DNA of 64,000 nucleotides, taken from Amycolatopsis sp. NBRC 101858 (GTDB lineage: Bacteria > Actinomycetota > Actinomycetes > Mycobacteriales > Pseudonocardiaceae). The stretch's first letter is position 1; each line of letters starts with the position of its first letter. Below are positions 24,547 to 33,431 of this stretch, one piece after another. The position numbers were made by a program, and so were the translations under genes. Below the pieces are notes generated by a model. That model saw only the letters and a list, made by a program, of their open reading frames with translations, had not been told where the DNA came from and did no database searches. The stretch is taken from positions 310,001 through 374,000 of the forward strand of contig NZ_BSTD01000006.1 in the NCBI RefSeq assembly GCF_030269325.1. Reading direction: 5' to 3'.

Positions 24547-26127
24547 ATGCCTGTGATCGACGTGAGGACCTCGCCCGTGCGCCGCCGCCGTTCCCGTCTC
24601 CTGGTCGCGCTGCTCGCCCTGGCCTCCGCCGCGGGCTGCGCCGCGGGCCCGTCGGTCCGGCCCGCCCTGGTCGAGAACGACGGCAAGACGACGGCCGCCG
24701 CGCCCAGCGGCACGCCCGCCGTGCCGCTGCCGCCGCTGGGCGAACCGCAGTCGCCGACGCTGCGGTGGGCCGACTGCGACGACGACACCCGGCAGCGGAT
24801 CGGCACCCCGGCCGTCCCGGACACGCTGCACTTCACGTGCGCCCGGGTCACCGCGCCGCTCGACGCGCCCGGCGAGGCCCGGCGCTCGGTGGTGCGGCTG
24901 CTGGCGCTGAAGGTCGGGTCCGGGCCGGTGCCGCTGGTCGTGGTCAACGACGTCGACGGCGAACCCGGCACGGTCTACGCCGCGCGGCTGGCCGCGACGC
25001 TGCCGCCGGCGTTCCTGGAGAAGTTCTCGCTGATCGGCCTCGACCGGCGCGGCACCGGGCTCTCCGGCGCCGTCCAGTGCGTGCCCCCCGAGATCCGGCA
25101 CGACCTGATCGACGCCGACCCGGCCCAGGGCGACCTGCAGGACGTGCTGGACGCCGCGCGCAAGGCCGGGCAGCAGTGCGCGATCGAGCTGGACGACTCC
25201 CAGACCGCGCTGGACAGCTGGCGCACCGCCGGCGACCTCGACGAACTGCGCAAGCAGCTGGGCATGGAACGGCTGTCCGCGCTCGGCCGCGGTGACGGCT
25301 CGAAGGTCCTCGCCGAGTACGCGGTGCGCTTCCCCGGGCAGGTCGGCCGGATGGTGCTCGACGGCGTCCCCGACCCGGGCGCGGACACCGCCGCGGTGCT
25401 GGACGCGGTAGCCGCCGGCGCCCAGTCCACGTTGGACGCCTTCGCCACGGACTGCGCCGCGCGCAAGTGCACCCTCGGCGACCCGAAGGCCGCCCTCGCC
25501 ACGCTCACCGGGCAGCTGCGGCAGAACATCGCGCCGCTGACCGAGGACGGCGTCGCGTTCGGGCCGGGGGTCGCGATGTTCGCCGTCTACTCGGGGCTGG
25601 CGCAGCGGTCGCGGTGGCCGGAGCTGGCCGACGCGATCGCGGCGGCGCGGTCGGGGAACATCGCGCCGCTGACGGCGTTCGCCACACCGGCGCTGCACGA
25701 TTCGCGCGCGCAGCCGTCCCGGCTCGACGCCACCATCGCGACCCGCTGCAACGACAGCCAGACGCGGCTCTCGGCGGACCAGCTCGACCAGGTCGTGGCC
25801 GGGATGCGGGCGAAGTACCCGCAGTTCGGCGCGGTCGTCGCCCAGCAGCTGGCCTGGTGCGGGCCGTGGCCGGTGCGGACCGAGCCGCTGCCCCCGGCGG
25901 GCGGGCCGGGTGCCCCGCCGATCCTGGTCGCGGCCACCGCGGCCGACCCGGTGACGCCCCAGCTCGGCAGCACCCGCGCGGCGGACCAGATGCCGTCCGC
26001 GGTGACGATCACGTGGCAGGGCGCGGGCCACGGCGCGGTCGGCACGTCCCCGTGCGTCACCGACGCGACCCGCGCGTTCTTGGTCGACGGCAAGATCCCC
26101 GCCGACGGCACCCTCTGCCCCGCCTGA
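24547..26127 (+). CDS. Lipoprotein of TAP-like alpha/beta-hydrolase fold, catalytic Ser absent
   Basis: 526 residues. The N-terminus is RRRRS plus LLVALLALASAAGC, a lipobox with Cys near residue 37. The body follows secreted tripeptidyl aminopeptidases: GLDRRGTGLSG, LDELRKQLGMERLSALG, VGRMVLDGVPDPG, C-terminal TAADPVTPQ with Asp467 and GAGHGAVGT with His495. At the nucleophile elbow the usual GxSxG reads G-R-G-D-G (Gly249 at the Ser position). It may be an inactive or binding member, like some mycobacterial Rv2672-type lipoproteins, as I recall them. Confidence 0.83.
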   Translation: MPVIDVRTSPVRRRRSRLLVALLALASAAGCAAGPSVRPALVENDGKTTAAAPSGTPAVPLPPLGEPQSPTLRWADCDDDTRQRIGTPAVPDTLHFTCARVTAPLDAPGEARRSVVRLLALKVGSGPVPLVVVNDVDGEPGTVYAARLAATLPPAFLEKFSLIGLDRRGTGLSGAVQCVPPEIRHDLIDADPAQGDLQDVLDAARKAGQQCAIELDDSQTALDSWRTAGDLDELRKQLGMERLSALGRGDGSKVLAEYAVRFPGQVGRMVLDGVPDPGADTAAVLDAVAAGAQSTLDAFATDCAARKCTLGDPKAALATLTGQLRQNIAPLTEDGVAFGPGVAMFAVYSGLAQRSRWPELADAIAAARSGNIAPLTAFATPALHDSRAQPSRLDATIATRCNDSQTRLSADQLDQVVAGMRAKYPQFGAVVAQQLAWCGPWPVRTEPLPPAGGPGAPPILVAATAADPVTPQLGSTRAADQMPSAVTITWQGAGHGAVGTSPCVTDATRAFLVDGKIPADGTLCPA

Positions 26128-26129
26128 CC

Positions 26130-26265
26130 CGTGCTGGAAGGGTCAGCACGCGTGATTGAAGGGTCATCTCTCGTGATGGGAGGGTCGACACGGTGTCAGT
26201 GCCGTGTCGACCCTCCCATCACGCGTGTCGACCTCTGAATCACGCGTGTCGCCCCTTCCATCACG
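26130..26265. repeat. Nested repeat-built hairpin between convergent genes
   Basis: Core: arms 26172-26193 and 26202-26223 are perfectly complementary over 22 bases with an 8-base loop. Outside it CACGCGTGATT (26147-26157) pairs with AATCACGCGTG (26238-26248), and GTGCTGGAAGGG pairs imperfectly with CCCTTCCATCAC. Each arm is a series of three related units (CGTG..GAAGGGTC..CACG), mirrored on the other side. A small hairpin CGTGCTG/CAGCACG (26130-26150) is nested at the left. It probably acts as a bidirectional terminator. Confidence 0.8.
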
Positions 26266-26268
26266 TCG

Positions 26269-26511
26269 TTACTGGCGGTAGGACTCGACTTCGGAGACCG
26301 GGCGGGCCGCGGCTTCGTCCGGGTTCTCGTGGAACTCGGTTTTCGCGCGCCGCTGCCGGAGCAGGTCCCAGCACTGGTCGAGCTGCTGCTCGACCGCGGT
26401 GAGGCGATCCTTGTCGCCGCCGCTCAGCCCGACGCCGACCGAGCGCGACCGGAGCTCGTGCTCCTCCGCGATCAGCTCGTCGATCCGGCCCAGGATTTCG
26501 CCGTCGGCCAT
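26269..26511 (-). CDS. DUF2630 family protein
   Basis: 80 residues, the whole DUF2630 family length. It starts MADGEILGRIDELIAEEHEL and contains LSGGDKDRLTAVEQQLDQ and CWDLLRQRRAKTEFHENP, the conserved core. It is strongly helical and likely a two-helix coiled coil; the function is unknown. Convergent with the lipoprotein gene across the hairpin array, divergent from thioredoxin. Confidence 0.88.
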   Translation of the reverse strand: MADGEILGRIDELIAEEHELRSRSVGVGLSGGDKDRLTAVEQQLDQCWDLLRQRRAKTEFHENPDEAAARPVSEVESYRQ

Positions 26512-26594
26512 GAGTTCCTCCTCGTACGGTTGCTCGGTGCAGACGCTACCCCGGCCCCGGGAATTCCCGCCGCACCCGGTTCGTTGACCAGGGC

Positions 26595-26966
26595 ATGAGC
26601 ACCGTTGAGCTGACTGCCGAGAACTTCGACCAGACGGTAAACGACAACGAGTTCGTCCTGATCGACTTCTGGGCGAGCTGGTGCGGCCCGTGTCGTCAGT
26701 TCGCGCCGGTCTACGAAAAGGCCTCCGAGAAGCACGACGACCTCGTGTTCGCGAGCGTCGACACCGAAGCGCAGCAGCAGCTCGCCGCCGCCTTCGACGT
26801 CCGCTCCATCCCGACGCTGGCCATCATCCGCGACAAGACGCTGATCTACGCCCAGCCGGGCGCGCTGCCCGAGCCCGCCCTCGAAGAGCTCATCAAGCAG
26901 GCTCGCGAGGTCGACATGGACGAGGTCAAGCGCAAGGCTGCCGAAGCCGAGGCCGAACAGGCCTGA
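26595..26966 (+). CDS. Thioredoxin
   Basis: 123 residues, classical thioredoxin fold with active site FWASWCGPCRQFAP (Cys pair near 33/36), cis-Pro in VRSIPTLAIIRD and an acidic C-terminal tail (DEVKRKAAEAEAEQA) longer than usual. Cytosolic disulfide reductase. No thioredoxin reductase is adjacent. ATG start 83 bases from the divergent DUF2630 gene. An 18-bp hairpin follows the stop. Confidence 0.93.
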   Translation: MSTVELTAENFDQTVNDNEFVLIDFWASWCGPCRQFAPVYEKASEKHDDLVFASVDTEAQQQLAAAFDVRSIPTLAIIRDKTLIYAQPGALPEPALEELIKQAREVDMDEVKRKAAEAEAEQA

Positions 26967-26974
26967 CCACCACC

Positions 26975-27022
26975 ACACGGCGAAGGCCGCCCGCGGAACA
27001 CCCGGGGCGGCCTTCGCCGTGT
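26975..27022. terminator. Perfect 18-bp hairpin between thioredoxin and proline dehydrogenase
   Basis: 26975-26992 and 27005-27022 are perfect reverse complements with a 12-base loop. It fills the whole gap between two converging genes. Confidence 0.82.
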
Positions 27023-27023
27023 C

Positions 27024-27953
27024 TCAGGACCGCGTCGCGAGCCCACGCAGGAAGAACGCCAGGTTCGCCGGCCGCTCGGCCAGCCGGCGCATGAAGTAGC
27101 CGTACCACTCGTCGCCGTAGGGCACGTAGACGCGCATGCGCGAGCCCGACGCCGCGATCCGGGCCTGCTCCTCCGGCCGGATGCCGTAGAGCATCTGGAA
27201 CTCGTGGTCGTCGTCCTTCCGGCCGTGCTCGTCGGCCAGCGCGGCGGCGATCTCGATCATCCGCGGGTCGTGCGACGCCACCATCGGATACCCGGAACCC
27301 GCCATCAGGACGCGCAGGCAGCGGACGTAGGACTTGTCCACTTCGGACTTCTCCGCGAACGCCACCGACTCCGGCTCGGCGTAGGCGCCCTTGCACAGCC
27401 GCACGCGCGAGCCCGGCCCGGACAGCTCCCGGCAGTCCTGCTCGGTGCGCCGCAGGTAGGCCTGCAGCACCGCGCCGACCCACGGGTACTCGCCGCGCAG
27501 CTCGCGCAGGATGCCGAGCGTCGAGTCCGTGGTGGTGTGGTCCTCCATGTCGAGCGTCACGGTCGCCCCGACCGCGTCGGCCGCCGCGCAGATCTTCCGC
27601 GCGTTCTCCAAGGCGACGTCCTCGCCGTTCGACGGCAGGAACTGCCCCACCGCCGACAGCTTCACCGAGACGTCCGCGCCGTCGGCGAGCCCTTCCGCCG
27701 CCAGCGCGGTCAGCACGGCCTCGTAAGCCGCGACGGTCGACGCGGCCTGCGCGGCGTCGGTGGTGTCCTCGCCCAGGTGGTCGAGGGTGATCCGCCGGCC
27801 GTCCGCCGCCAGTTCCCTGGCGACGCGGACGGCGTCGGCGGTCTCGGACCCGGCCACGAACCGGCGCACCACGGATCGCGTGGCGGGCACCGCTTCGACG
27901 AGCCGCCGGATGCCCTTCGAGCGGGCGGCGGCGAGCAACGGAGCGCGCAACAT
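27024..27953 (-). CDS. Proline dehydrogenase (monofunctional PRODH)
   Basis: 309-residue FAD enzyme oxidising proline to P5C. Signature stretches are VSVKLSAVGQFL, VTLDMEDHTTTDSTL, RVRLCKGAYAEPESVAF, MVASHDPRMIEIA and C-terminal YVPYGDEWYGYFMRRLAERP. The length fits the actinobacterial stand-alone enzyme rather than the PutA fusion. The ATG has a GAGGAGG site, and only 12 bases separate it from pruA, so both come from one leftward message. Confidence 0.94.
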   Translation of the reverse strand: MLRAPLLAAARSKGIRRLVEAVPATRSVVRRFVAGSETADAVRVARELAADGRRITLDHLGEDTTDAAQAASTVAAYEAVLTALAAEGLADGADVSVKLSAVGQFLPSNGEDVALENARKICAAADAVGATVTLDMEDHTTTDSTLGILRELRGEYPWVGAVLQAYLRRTEQDCRELSGPGSRVRLCKGAYAEPESVAFAEKSEVDKSYVRCLRVLMAGSGYPMVASHDPRMIEIAAALADEHGRKDDDHEFQMLYGIRPEEQARIAASGSRMRVYVPYGDEWYGYFMRRLAERPANLAFFLRGLATRS

Positions 27954-27965
27954 GACGGAACCTCC

Positions 27966-29594
27966 TCAGCCCTGGTGCGGGTAACGGACGCTGGTCGGCG
28001 GGACGAACGTCTCCTTGATCGAGCGCGGGCTGGTCCAGCGCTGCAGGTTGAAGATCGAGCCGGCCTTGTCGTTGGTGCCCGAGGCCCGCGCACCACCGAA
28101 CGGCTGCTGGCCGACGACCGCGCCGGTCGGCTTGTCGTTGACGTAGAAGTTGCCCGCGGCGAACCGCAGCGCCTCGGACGCCTTCGCCACGGCCGTGCGG
28201 TCGTTGGCGATGATCGCGCCGGTCAGCGCGTACGCGGCCGTCTCGTCGACGAGCTTGAGCACGGCGTCGAAGTCGCCGTCTTCGTAGACGTGCACCGACA
28301 GGATCGGGCCGAAGTACTCGGTCGAGAAGATCTCGTGCTTCGGGTTGTCCGAGACGAGGATCGTCGGCTGGACGAAGAAGCCGTCCTCGTCGTCGGCGGT
28401 GCCCCCGGTGAGGACCTCCACCGAAGCGTCGCTCTTGACGCGGTCGAACAGCTCCGCGTGCTTGGTGAACGCGCGCCGGTCGATCACCGCGCCGCCGAAG
28501 TGCGACAGGTCGGTGACGTCGCCGTAGGACAGCGCCTCGGTCTCCGCGACGAGACCGTCCTTGACCTGGTTCCAGACGCTGCGCGGGACGTACGCGCGCG
28601 AAGCGGCGGAGCACTTCTGGCCCTGGTACTCGAAGGCGCCGCGGACGAGCGCGGTGCGCAGGACGTCGACGTCGGCCGACGGGTGCGCGAGCACGAAGTC
28701 CTTGCCGCCGGTCTCGCCGACCAGCCGCGGGTAGGAGCCGTAGCCGGCGATGTTCGCGCCGACCGTGCCCCACAGGTGCTGGAACGTCGCGGTCGAGCCG
28801 GTGAAGTGGATGCCGGCCAGGTCGCGGTGGGTCAGGGCGACCTCGGAGACGGCCTTGCCGTCGCCCGGCAGCAGGTTGATGACGCCCGGCGGCATGCCCG
28901 CCTCTTCGAGCAGCCGCATGGTGAGGTGCGCGGCGAACGACTGCGTCGGCGACGGCTTCCACAGCACGGTGTTGCCCATCAGCGCGGGCGCGGTCGGCAG
29001 GTTGCCGGCGATCGCGGTGAAGTTGAACGGCGTGATCGCGTAGACGAAGCCTTCGAGCGGGCGGTGCTCCAGGCGGTTCCACACGCCCGGCGAGCTGATC
29101 GGCTGCTCGGTGAGGACGCGGCGGCCGAACTCGACGTTGAAGCGCCAGAAGTCGGCGAGCTCGCAGGCGGCGTCGATCTCGGCCTGGGTCGCGGTCTTGG
29201 ACTGGCCGAGCATGGTGGCGGCGTTGAGCGTGGCACGCCACGGGCCGGTCAGCAGGTCGGCGGCGCGCAGCAGGATGGCGGCGCGGTCGTCGTAGGACAG
29301 CCCGCGCCACTCCGGCGCGACCTTCGCGGCCGCGGCGATGGCGTCGGTCGCGTCCTGCTGGGTGGCGCTGTGGATGGTGCCCAGCACGTGCCGGTGGTTG
29401 TGCGGCTGGACGACCTCGATCTTCTCGCCGCCGCCGGGACGCTGCTCGCCCCCGACGGTGACCGTGAGGTCGACGGGTTCCGCCTGGCCCAGCCGCTTGA
29501 GCGCACCCTCGAGTTCCGCGCGCTCAGCGCTGCCCGGCGCATACGTCAGCACCGGCTCGTTCTTCGGGGCGGGGGTCTGGGTCACGGCGTCCAC
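27966..29594 (-). CDS. pruA: L-glutamate gamma-semialdehyde (P5C) dehydrogenase
   Basis: 542-residue NAD+ aldehyde dehydrogenase completing proline oxidation to glutamate; it also uses the product of RocD. Catalytic Cys in FEYQGQKCSAASRAYVP, catalytic Glu in RLVGETGGKDFVLAH, substrate loop PFGGARASGTNDKAG. Length and motifs match the PruA/RocA group. GTG start with AGAGGAGCC upstream. It is first gene of the pruA-prodh operon and divergent from the PucR regulator. Confidence 0.94.
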   Translation of the reverse strand: MDAVTQTPAPKNEPVLTYAPGSAERAELEGALKRLGQAEPVDLTVTVGGEQRPGGGEKIEVVQPHNHRHVLGTIHSATQQDATDAIAAAAKVAPEWRGLSYDDRAAILLRAADLLTGPWRATLNAATMLGQSKTATQAEIDAACELADFWRFNVEFGRRVLTEQPISSPGVWNRLEHRPLEGFVYAITPFNFTAIAGNLPTAPALMGNTVLWKPSPTQSFAAHLTMRLLEEAGMPPGVINLLPGDGKAVSEVALTHRDLAGIHFTGSTATFQHLWGTVGANIAGYGSYPRLVGETGGKDFVLAHPSADVDVLRTALVRGAFEYQGQKCSAASRAYVPRSVWNQVKDGLVAETEALSYGDVTDLSHFGGAVIDRRAFTKHAELFDRVKSDASVEVLTGGTADDEDGFFVQPTILVSDNPKHEIFSTEYFGPILSVHVYEDGDFDAVLKLVDETAAYALTGAIIANDRTAVAKASEALRFAAGNFYVNDKPTGAVVGQQPFGGARASGTNDKAGSIFNLQRWTSPRSIKETFVPPTSVRYPHQG

Positions 29595-29625
29595 GGCGGC
29601 TCCTCTGCTTACCTGCTACGTCTGG

Positions 29626-29693
29626 ATGCCCCGAACGGTAACTCCGGACACGGTCCGGCGGCTTGTCCGAACGGCTAAAATCGCTCGTATGAT
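29626..29693. promoter_or_regulatory. pruA / PucR intergenic promoter region
   Basis: CCCGAACGG and CCGAACGG occur as direct repeats at 29626-29634 and 29667-29674, flanking CCGGACACGGTCCGG. TATGAT (29688-29693) is a good -10 for the PucR gene with TTGTCC (29663-29668) as a loose -35. The repeats are plausible PucR sites controlling both directions. Confidence 0.4.
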
Positions 29694-29717
29694 CTTGGCC
29701 GACCGGATAACCCCGGC

Positions 29718-31271
29718 ATGACGTCGCTGCGGCACGTGCTGGCGACGCTCGGCGAGCCGCTCGTCGAGGTCGTCGTGGCCCCGCACGGCCTCGGCGTCCC
29801 GGTCGGCGACGTCGTGATCCTCGACCCCGAAGACCCCTTGGAAGCCGGGCCGGGCGACCTGGTGCTGGTGATCGGCGCCCGCGGCCGGGCGGCGGCGCCC
29901 GCGATCCGCGCGGCCGGGCGCGGTGGGGCGGCCGCGGTGGCGGTCAAGGGCGCGACGGGCGCGGACGTCGCCGCCGACGCGGGCATCGCGCTGCTCACCG
30001 TCGGCGCCGAGGCGCGCTGGGAACAGGTGGAGTCGCTGGCCCGCGGGGTCGTCGAGGCGGCGCGCGCGGGCGGCGAAGCGGCCAGCGGCGAGGTGCTCGG
30101 CGACCTGTTCGCCCTGGCCCAGACGATCGCGACACTCACCGGCGGCCTGGTCAGCATCGAGGACACGGCGAACCGCGTGCTCGCTTACTCGCGGGCGGGC
30201 GACGAGGTCGACGAGCTGCGGCGGCTGTCGATCCTCGGCCGCGAAGGCCCGGAACGCTACCTCGCGATGCTGCGCGAATGGGGCGTCTACCAGCGGCTTC
30301 GCGCCGGCGAAGGGATCGTGCGGATCGACGAGCGGCCCGAGCTGGGCATCCGCCGGCGCATCGCGGCGGGCATCCACGCGGGCAAGCAGCCGCTCGGCAC
30401 GATCTGGGTCCAGGAAGGCGCCCAGCCGCTGACCGAGAGCGCCGAGACGGCCCTGCTCGGCGCGAGCCGCACCCTGGCGCCGCAGCTGATCCGCGCGCGC
30501 ACGCTGCCCAGCCCGGAGCTGCGGCTGCGGGAAGACCTCCTGGCGAGCCTGCTGGAAGGGCGGCTGGACGCGGAGTCCGTCGCGGACGACATCGGCGCGG
30601 ACCCGGCCCGGCCGGCGCAGGTGCTCGCGTTTTCCTTGGAGCGATCGGACAACCGGCAGCTGCGGCGCGCCGAGCTGGTGCACCTGATCGCCGTGCACAC
30701 GGCGGCCTACCGGCGCAGCGCGCTGGTGAGCGTGATCGGCGGCCGCGTCTACGCGCTGCTGCCGGACCTGCCCGAGCACTCGGACGCGGCGGTGCTGGCA
30801 CTGGCCAAGGAGATCGTCGGCACCGCGCGGCGGCACCTGGACGTCCCGGTGCGGGCGGCGCTCGGCGGTGTGGTGCCCCGGTTGTCGGACGCGGCCGCGT
30901 CCCGGGGCGACGCCGACCGCGTCCTGGCGGCGATGGTCCGCGGGCACTGGCCGGCCGACGTCGCCTCGCTGGCCGACGTCCGCGCCGAGGTGCTGCTGTC
31001 GGAGGTGCTGGCGTTCCTGGGCGGGCAGCCCCGCATCCGCGACCCGCGGCTGACGTCACTGGTGGAGCACGACACCGAGCACGGCGGGATCCTGGTCCCG
31101 GCGGTGCTGGCGTGGCTCGACGCGTTCGGCGACGTCCGCGCGGCGGCCCGGGTCCTGAACATCCACCCCAACACGGTCCGCTACCGCGTCCGGCGCGCCG
31201 CCGAAGTGTCCGGAGTGGACTTCGCCGACCCGGCCCAGCGGATTCTCACTCAGCTGCAGCTGAGGCTGTAG
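29718..31271 (+). CDS. PucR family transcriptional regulator, probably of proline catabolism
   Basis: 517 residues. An N-terminal PucR-type sensor region (1-130), a central GGDEF-like domain (about 300-420), and a C-terminal HTH_30 whose recognition helix is ARVLNIHPNTVRYRVRRAAE. PucR proteins next to prodh/pruA act as proline-responsive activators in mycobacteria (PruC), so the same job is likely here. Its divergent placement 123 bases from pruA supports this. The effector cannot be seen from sequence. Confidence 0.88.
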   Translation: MTSLRHVLATLGEPLVEVVVAPHGLGVPVGDVVILDPEDPLEAGPGDLVLVIGARGRAAAPAIRAAGRGGAAAVAVKGATGADVAADAGIALLTVGAEARWEQVESLARGVVEAARAGGEAASGEVLGDLFALAQTIATLTGGLVSIEDTANRVLAYSRAGDEVDELRRLSILGREGPERYLAMLREWGVYQRLRAGEGIVRIDERPELGIRRRIAAGIHAGKQPLGTIWVQEGAQPLTESAETALLGASRTLAPQLIRARTLPSPELRLREDLLASLLEGRLDAESVADDIGADPARPAQVLAFSLERSDNRQLRRAELVHLIAVHTAAYRRSALVSVIGGRVYALLPDLPEHSDAAVLALAKEIVGTARRHLDVPVRAALGGVVPRLSDAAASRGDADRVLAAMVRGHWPADVASLADVRAEVLLSEVLAFLGGQPRIRDPRLTSLVEHDTEHGGILVPAVLAWLDAFGDVRAAARVLNIHPNTVRYRVRRAAEVSGVDFADPAQRILTQLQLRL

Positions 31272-31278
31272 ACCCTGC

Positions 31279-31291
31279 TAGCTTCGCCGGC
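31279..31291 (+). promoter_or_regulatory. Leaderless-type -10 box
   Basis: TAGCTT (31279-31284) is followed by seven bases and GTG 31292, fixing that start and giving the gene its own promoter directly behind the PucR stop. Confidence 0.4.
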
Positions 31292-31948
31292 GTGGACCTC
31301 TTCTCGCGCACGTGGGCGGCGTTGCGCGCCGCGGTCGCCGCCCTTCCCGACGAGGACTTCGCGAAGCCGTCCGGCTGCCGGGGGTGGCTGGTCCGGGACC
31401 TGGTGTGCCACCTGGTGATCGACGCGCAGGACGTCCTGATCACGCTGGTGACCCCGGCGTCCTCGGCGGTGACGCACGACGCGGTGACGTACTGGGTAGT
31501 GGCGTCCGAGCCGCCTTCGGGCGACGACCCGCTGGACGCCCTGATCATCCGCCTGGCCACGGCCTACGAGGACCCGGCGCTGCTGAAGTTCCACCTCGAC
31601 GACGTGGGCGCGGCGGCGGGCCGCGCGGCCGACCTGGCGGACCCGGGCATGCGGGTGTCGACGCAGGAGATGGTCCTGACGGCGGGTGACTACCTGTCGG
31701 CGTACGTGCTGGAGTGGACGCTGCACCACCTGGACCTGGTGACGCACGTGCCTTCGGCCGCTCCGCCGCCCGCGGAGGGTCTGGCGGCGACGCGCTCGAT
31801 GCTGGAGAAGATCGCCGGGACGGCGTTCCCGGCGTCGTTCCCGGACGCGGATGTGCTGCTGGTGGCGACGGGCCGCCGAGCCCCGACGCACGCCGAGCGC
31901 GCGGCCTTGGGCGAGCTGGCCGCGCGGCTACCGTTCGTGCTCGGGTGA
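31292..31948 (+). CDS. Maleylpyruvate-isomerase-N/DinB-like metal-binding protein
   Basis: 218-residue four-helix-bundle protein of the mycothiol-dependent maleylpyruvate isomerase N-terminal/DinB-2 group. It starts LFSRTWAALRAAVAALPDED, with the metal-ligand His positions in VRDLVCHLVIDAQDV and VLEWTLHHLDLVTHV. Such proteins are plentiful in mycothiol-using actinomycetes and are thought to be thiol-dependent transferases or isomerases. The actual reaction is unknown. Confidence 0.8.
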   Translation: MDLFSRTWAALRAAVAALPDEDFAKPSGCRGWLVRDLVCHLVIDAQDVLITLVTPASSAVTHDAVTYWVVASEPPSGDDPLDALIIRLATAYEDPALLKFHLDDVGAAAGRAADLADPGMRVSTQEMVLTAGDYLSAYVLEWTLHHLDLVTHVPSAAPPPAEGLAATRSMLEKIAGTAFPASFPDADVLLVATGRRAPTHAERAALGELAARLPFVLG

Positions 31949-31970
31949 GGCAGGGCGCCCTGCCTCACCC
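31943..31970. terminator. 28-bp perfect palindrome spanning a stop codon
   Basis: 31943-31956 and 31957-31970 are exact complements with no loop bases beyond the folded tip. The left arm contains the TGA of the preceding gene. It sits between converging genes. Confidence 0.75.
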
Positions 31971-31978
31971 GGCTCACG

Positions 31979-32197
31979 TCACGCCTGCACCAGGCTGAAT
32001 CGGCGGCGTTCCCCGTCGATGGACTCGATGCGGACCGTCACCCGGCTACCCGGCCCCGGCGCCGCTTCGGTCACCCACAGGCCGTGGACACCGGGCGCGA
32101 CCTCGACGAACGCGCCGAACGGGACCACCCGGGCCACGACGCCGTCGAGCACCCCGCCCTCGGCGTGGGCCGCGACGAACTCCTGCCACTGGGACAT
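31979..32197 (-). CDS. Small S1-domain RNA-binding protein
   Basis: 72 residues made almost entirely of one S1/OB fold (GGVLDGVVARVVPFGAFVEV, then GVHGLWVTEAA, SRVTVRIESID, RRFSLVQA). It probably binds RNA, as a ribosome- or cold-associated accessory. ATG 32197 is preceded by AAGGAGGTGA, the strongest ribosome site in the window, which rules out the longer reading upstream. The 200 bases before it (32198-32399) are AT-richer than average and contain TATGGT on this strand (32344-32339), leaving a long 5' leader. Confidence 0.85.
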   Translation of the reverse strand: MSQWQEFVAAHAEGGVLDGVVARVVPFGAFVEVAPGVHGLWVTEAAPGPGSRVTVRIESIDGERRRFSLVQA

Positions 32198-32399
32198 GCG
32201 ATTCACCTCCTTCCCGCGCACGGTCCGATGACGGACAACGTGCGGGAGGCGGCGGGCCACGGGCCCGCCCGGAGGTCACGGCTCAGCCGGGTACCCCGTC
32301 TGCTCACGGCTCGAGGCCGACCCGGCAGTCACGGGAAAACCATAGCGGAAAAGCCATCGGAAATATCTCGACGTGGTACCGGCACAATTCGAGATCCAC

Positions 32400-33395
32400 T
32401 CACGAAATGGGCGCGCGAAGCTCCGCGAGTTCGGCGAGCGCGGCGAAAGAATCGAGCCGCGCGGATTGGTCGTAGGCGGCCGTCGTGGCGAGGACTTCGT
32501 CGGCGCCCGCGGCCTCGACGAGCGCCATCAGCCGGTCCTCCACTTCGGCCGGCGTGCCCGAAATCTGGCCGTCCAGCGTGTCCTCGAGCCGCCTGCGCTC
32601 GCGGTCGGTCATCGGCAGGGCCAGGACCTCCGCGGGCGGCGACAGCGGCGGGAAGACGCCGTGGGAGCGCGAATACACCGTCGCCCAGGCCTCCGAGACG
32701 AGCAGCCGGCGCGCGTCGGCCGCCGAGTCCGCGACGGCGATCGCGGAGGACACGACGACGTAGGGCTCCCGTGCCCACCCGGACGGCCGGAAGCCGTCGC
32801 GGTAGCGCGTCACGGCTTCGGCCAGGGCGCGTTCGCCGCGGACGGGCGCGATCACCAGCGGCAGCCCGAGTTCGGCGGCGAGGTCGGCGCCGGACCCGGT
32901 GGCCAGCAGGAACGGCGGCACGCGCAGCCCCTCGGCCGGGTAGGCGTGGACGCCCGGGTGCCCGTGTTCGCCGGTGAAGAACCCGAGCAGCTCCCGGACC
33001 TGCGCGCCGAAGTCGTCGGCGGCTTCCTTGCCGTGCCCCAGCGCCTCGCGGACACCGACGGTGAAGCCGACCGACCGGCCGAGACCCATGTCGATCCGGC
33101 CCGGGTACAGCGCTTCGAGAACCCCGAACTGCTCGGCGACGACCAGCGGCCGGTGGTTCGGCAGCATGACACCCCCGGTGCCGACCCGGATCCGGCTCGT
33201 CGCGGCCGCGACGGCGGCGGCCAGCACGGTCGGCGCGGACCCGGCGACCCCGGGCACGCCGTGGTGCTCGGAGACCCAGAACCGGTGGTAGCCCAGCCGT
33301 TCCACGTCGGCGGCGAACGCGACGGTGTCCCTCAGCGCCCGCGCGGTCCCGCCGTCACGCCGCACCGGCGAGCGGTCGAGCACGGAGATCCTCAC
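32400..33395 (-). CDS. LLM-class flavin-dependent oxidoreductase
   Basis: 331-residue luciferase-like monooxygenase. Features: ISVLDRSPVRRDG at the start, RFWVSEHHGVPGVAGSAPTV, RIRVGTGGVMLPNHRPLVVA and ALYPGRIDMGLGRS. This pattern is close to the MsnO8/YhbW-like LLM group. Probably FMN-dependent, oxidising an unknown small molecule. GTG start. The DUF6221 gene lies 36 bases upstream on the same strand. Confidence 0.87.
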   Translation of the reverse strand: MRISVLDRSPVRRDGGTARALRDTVAFAADVERLGYHRFWVSEHHGVPGVAGSAPTVLAAAVAAATSRIRVGTGGVMLPNHRPLVVAEQFGVLEALYPGRIDMGLGRSVGFTVGVREALGHGKEAADDFGAQVRELLGFFTGEHGHPGVHAYPAEGLRVPPFLLATGSGADLAAELGLPLVIAPVRGERALAEAVTRYRDGFRPSGWAREPYVVVSSAIAVADSAADARRLLVSEAWATVYSRSHGVFPPLSPPAEVLALPMTDRERRRLEDTLDGQISGTPAEVEDRLMALVEAAGADEVLATTAAYDQSARLDSFAALAELAELRAPIS

Positions 33396-33431
33396 CCCGG
33401 GTGCAACGCCCGGCGCGGAACGGGATTCCCG

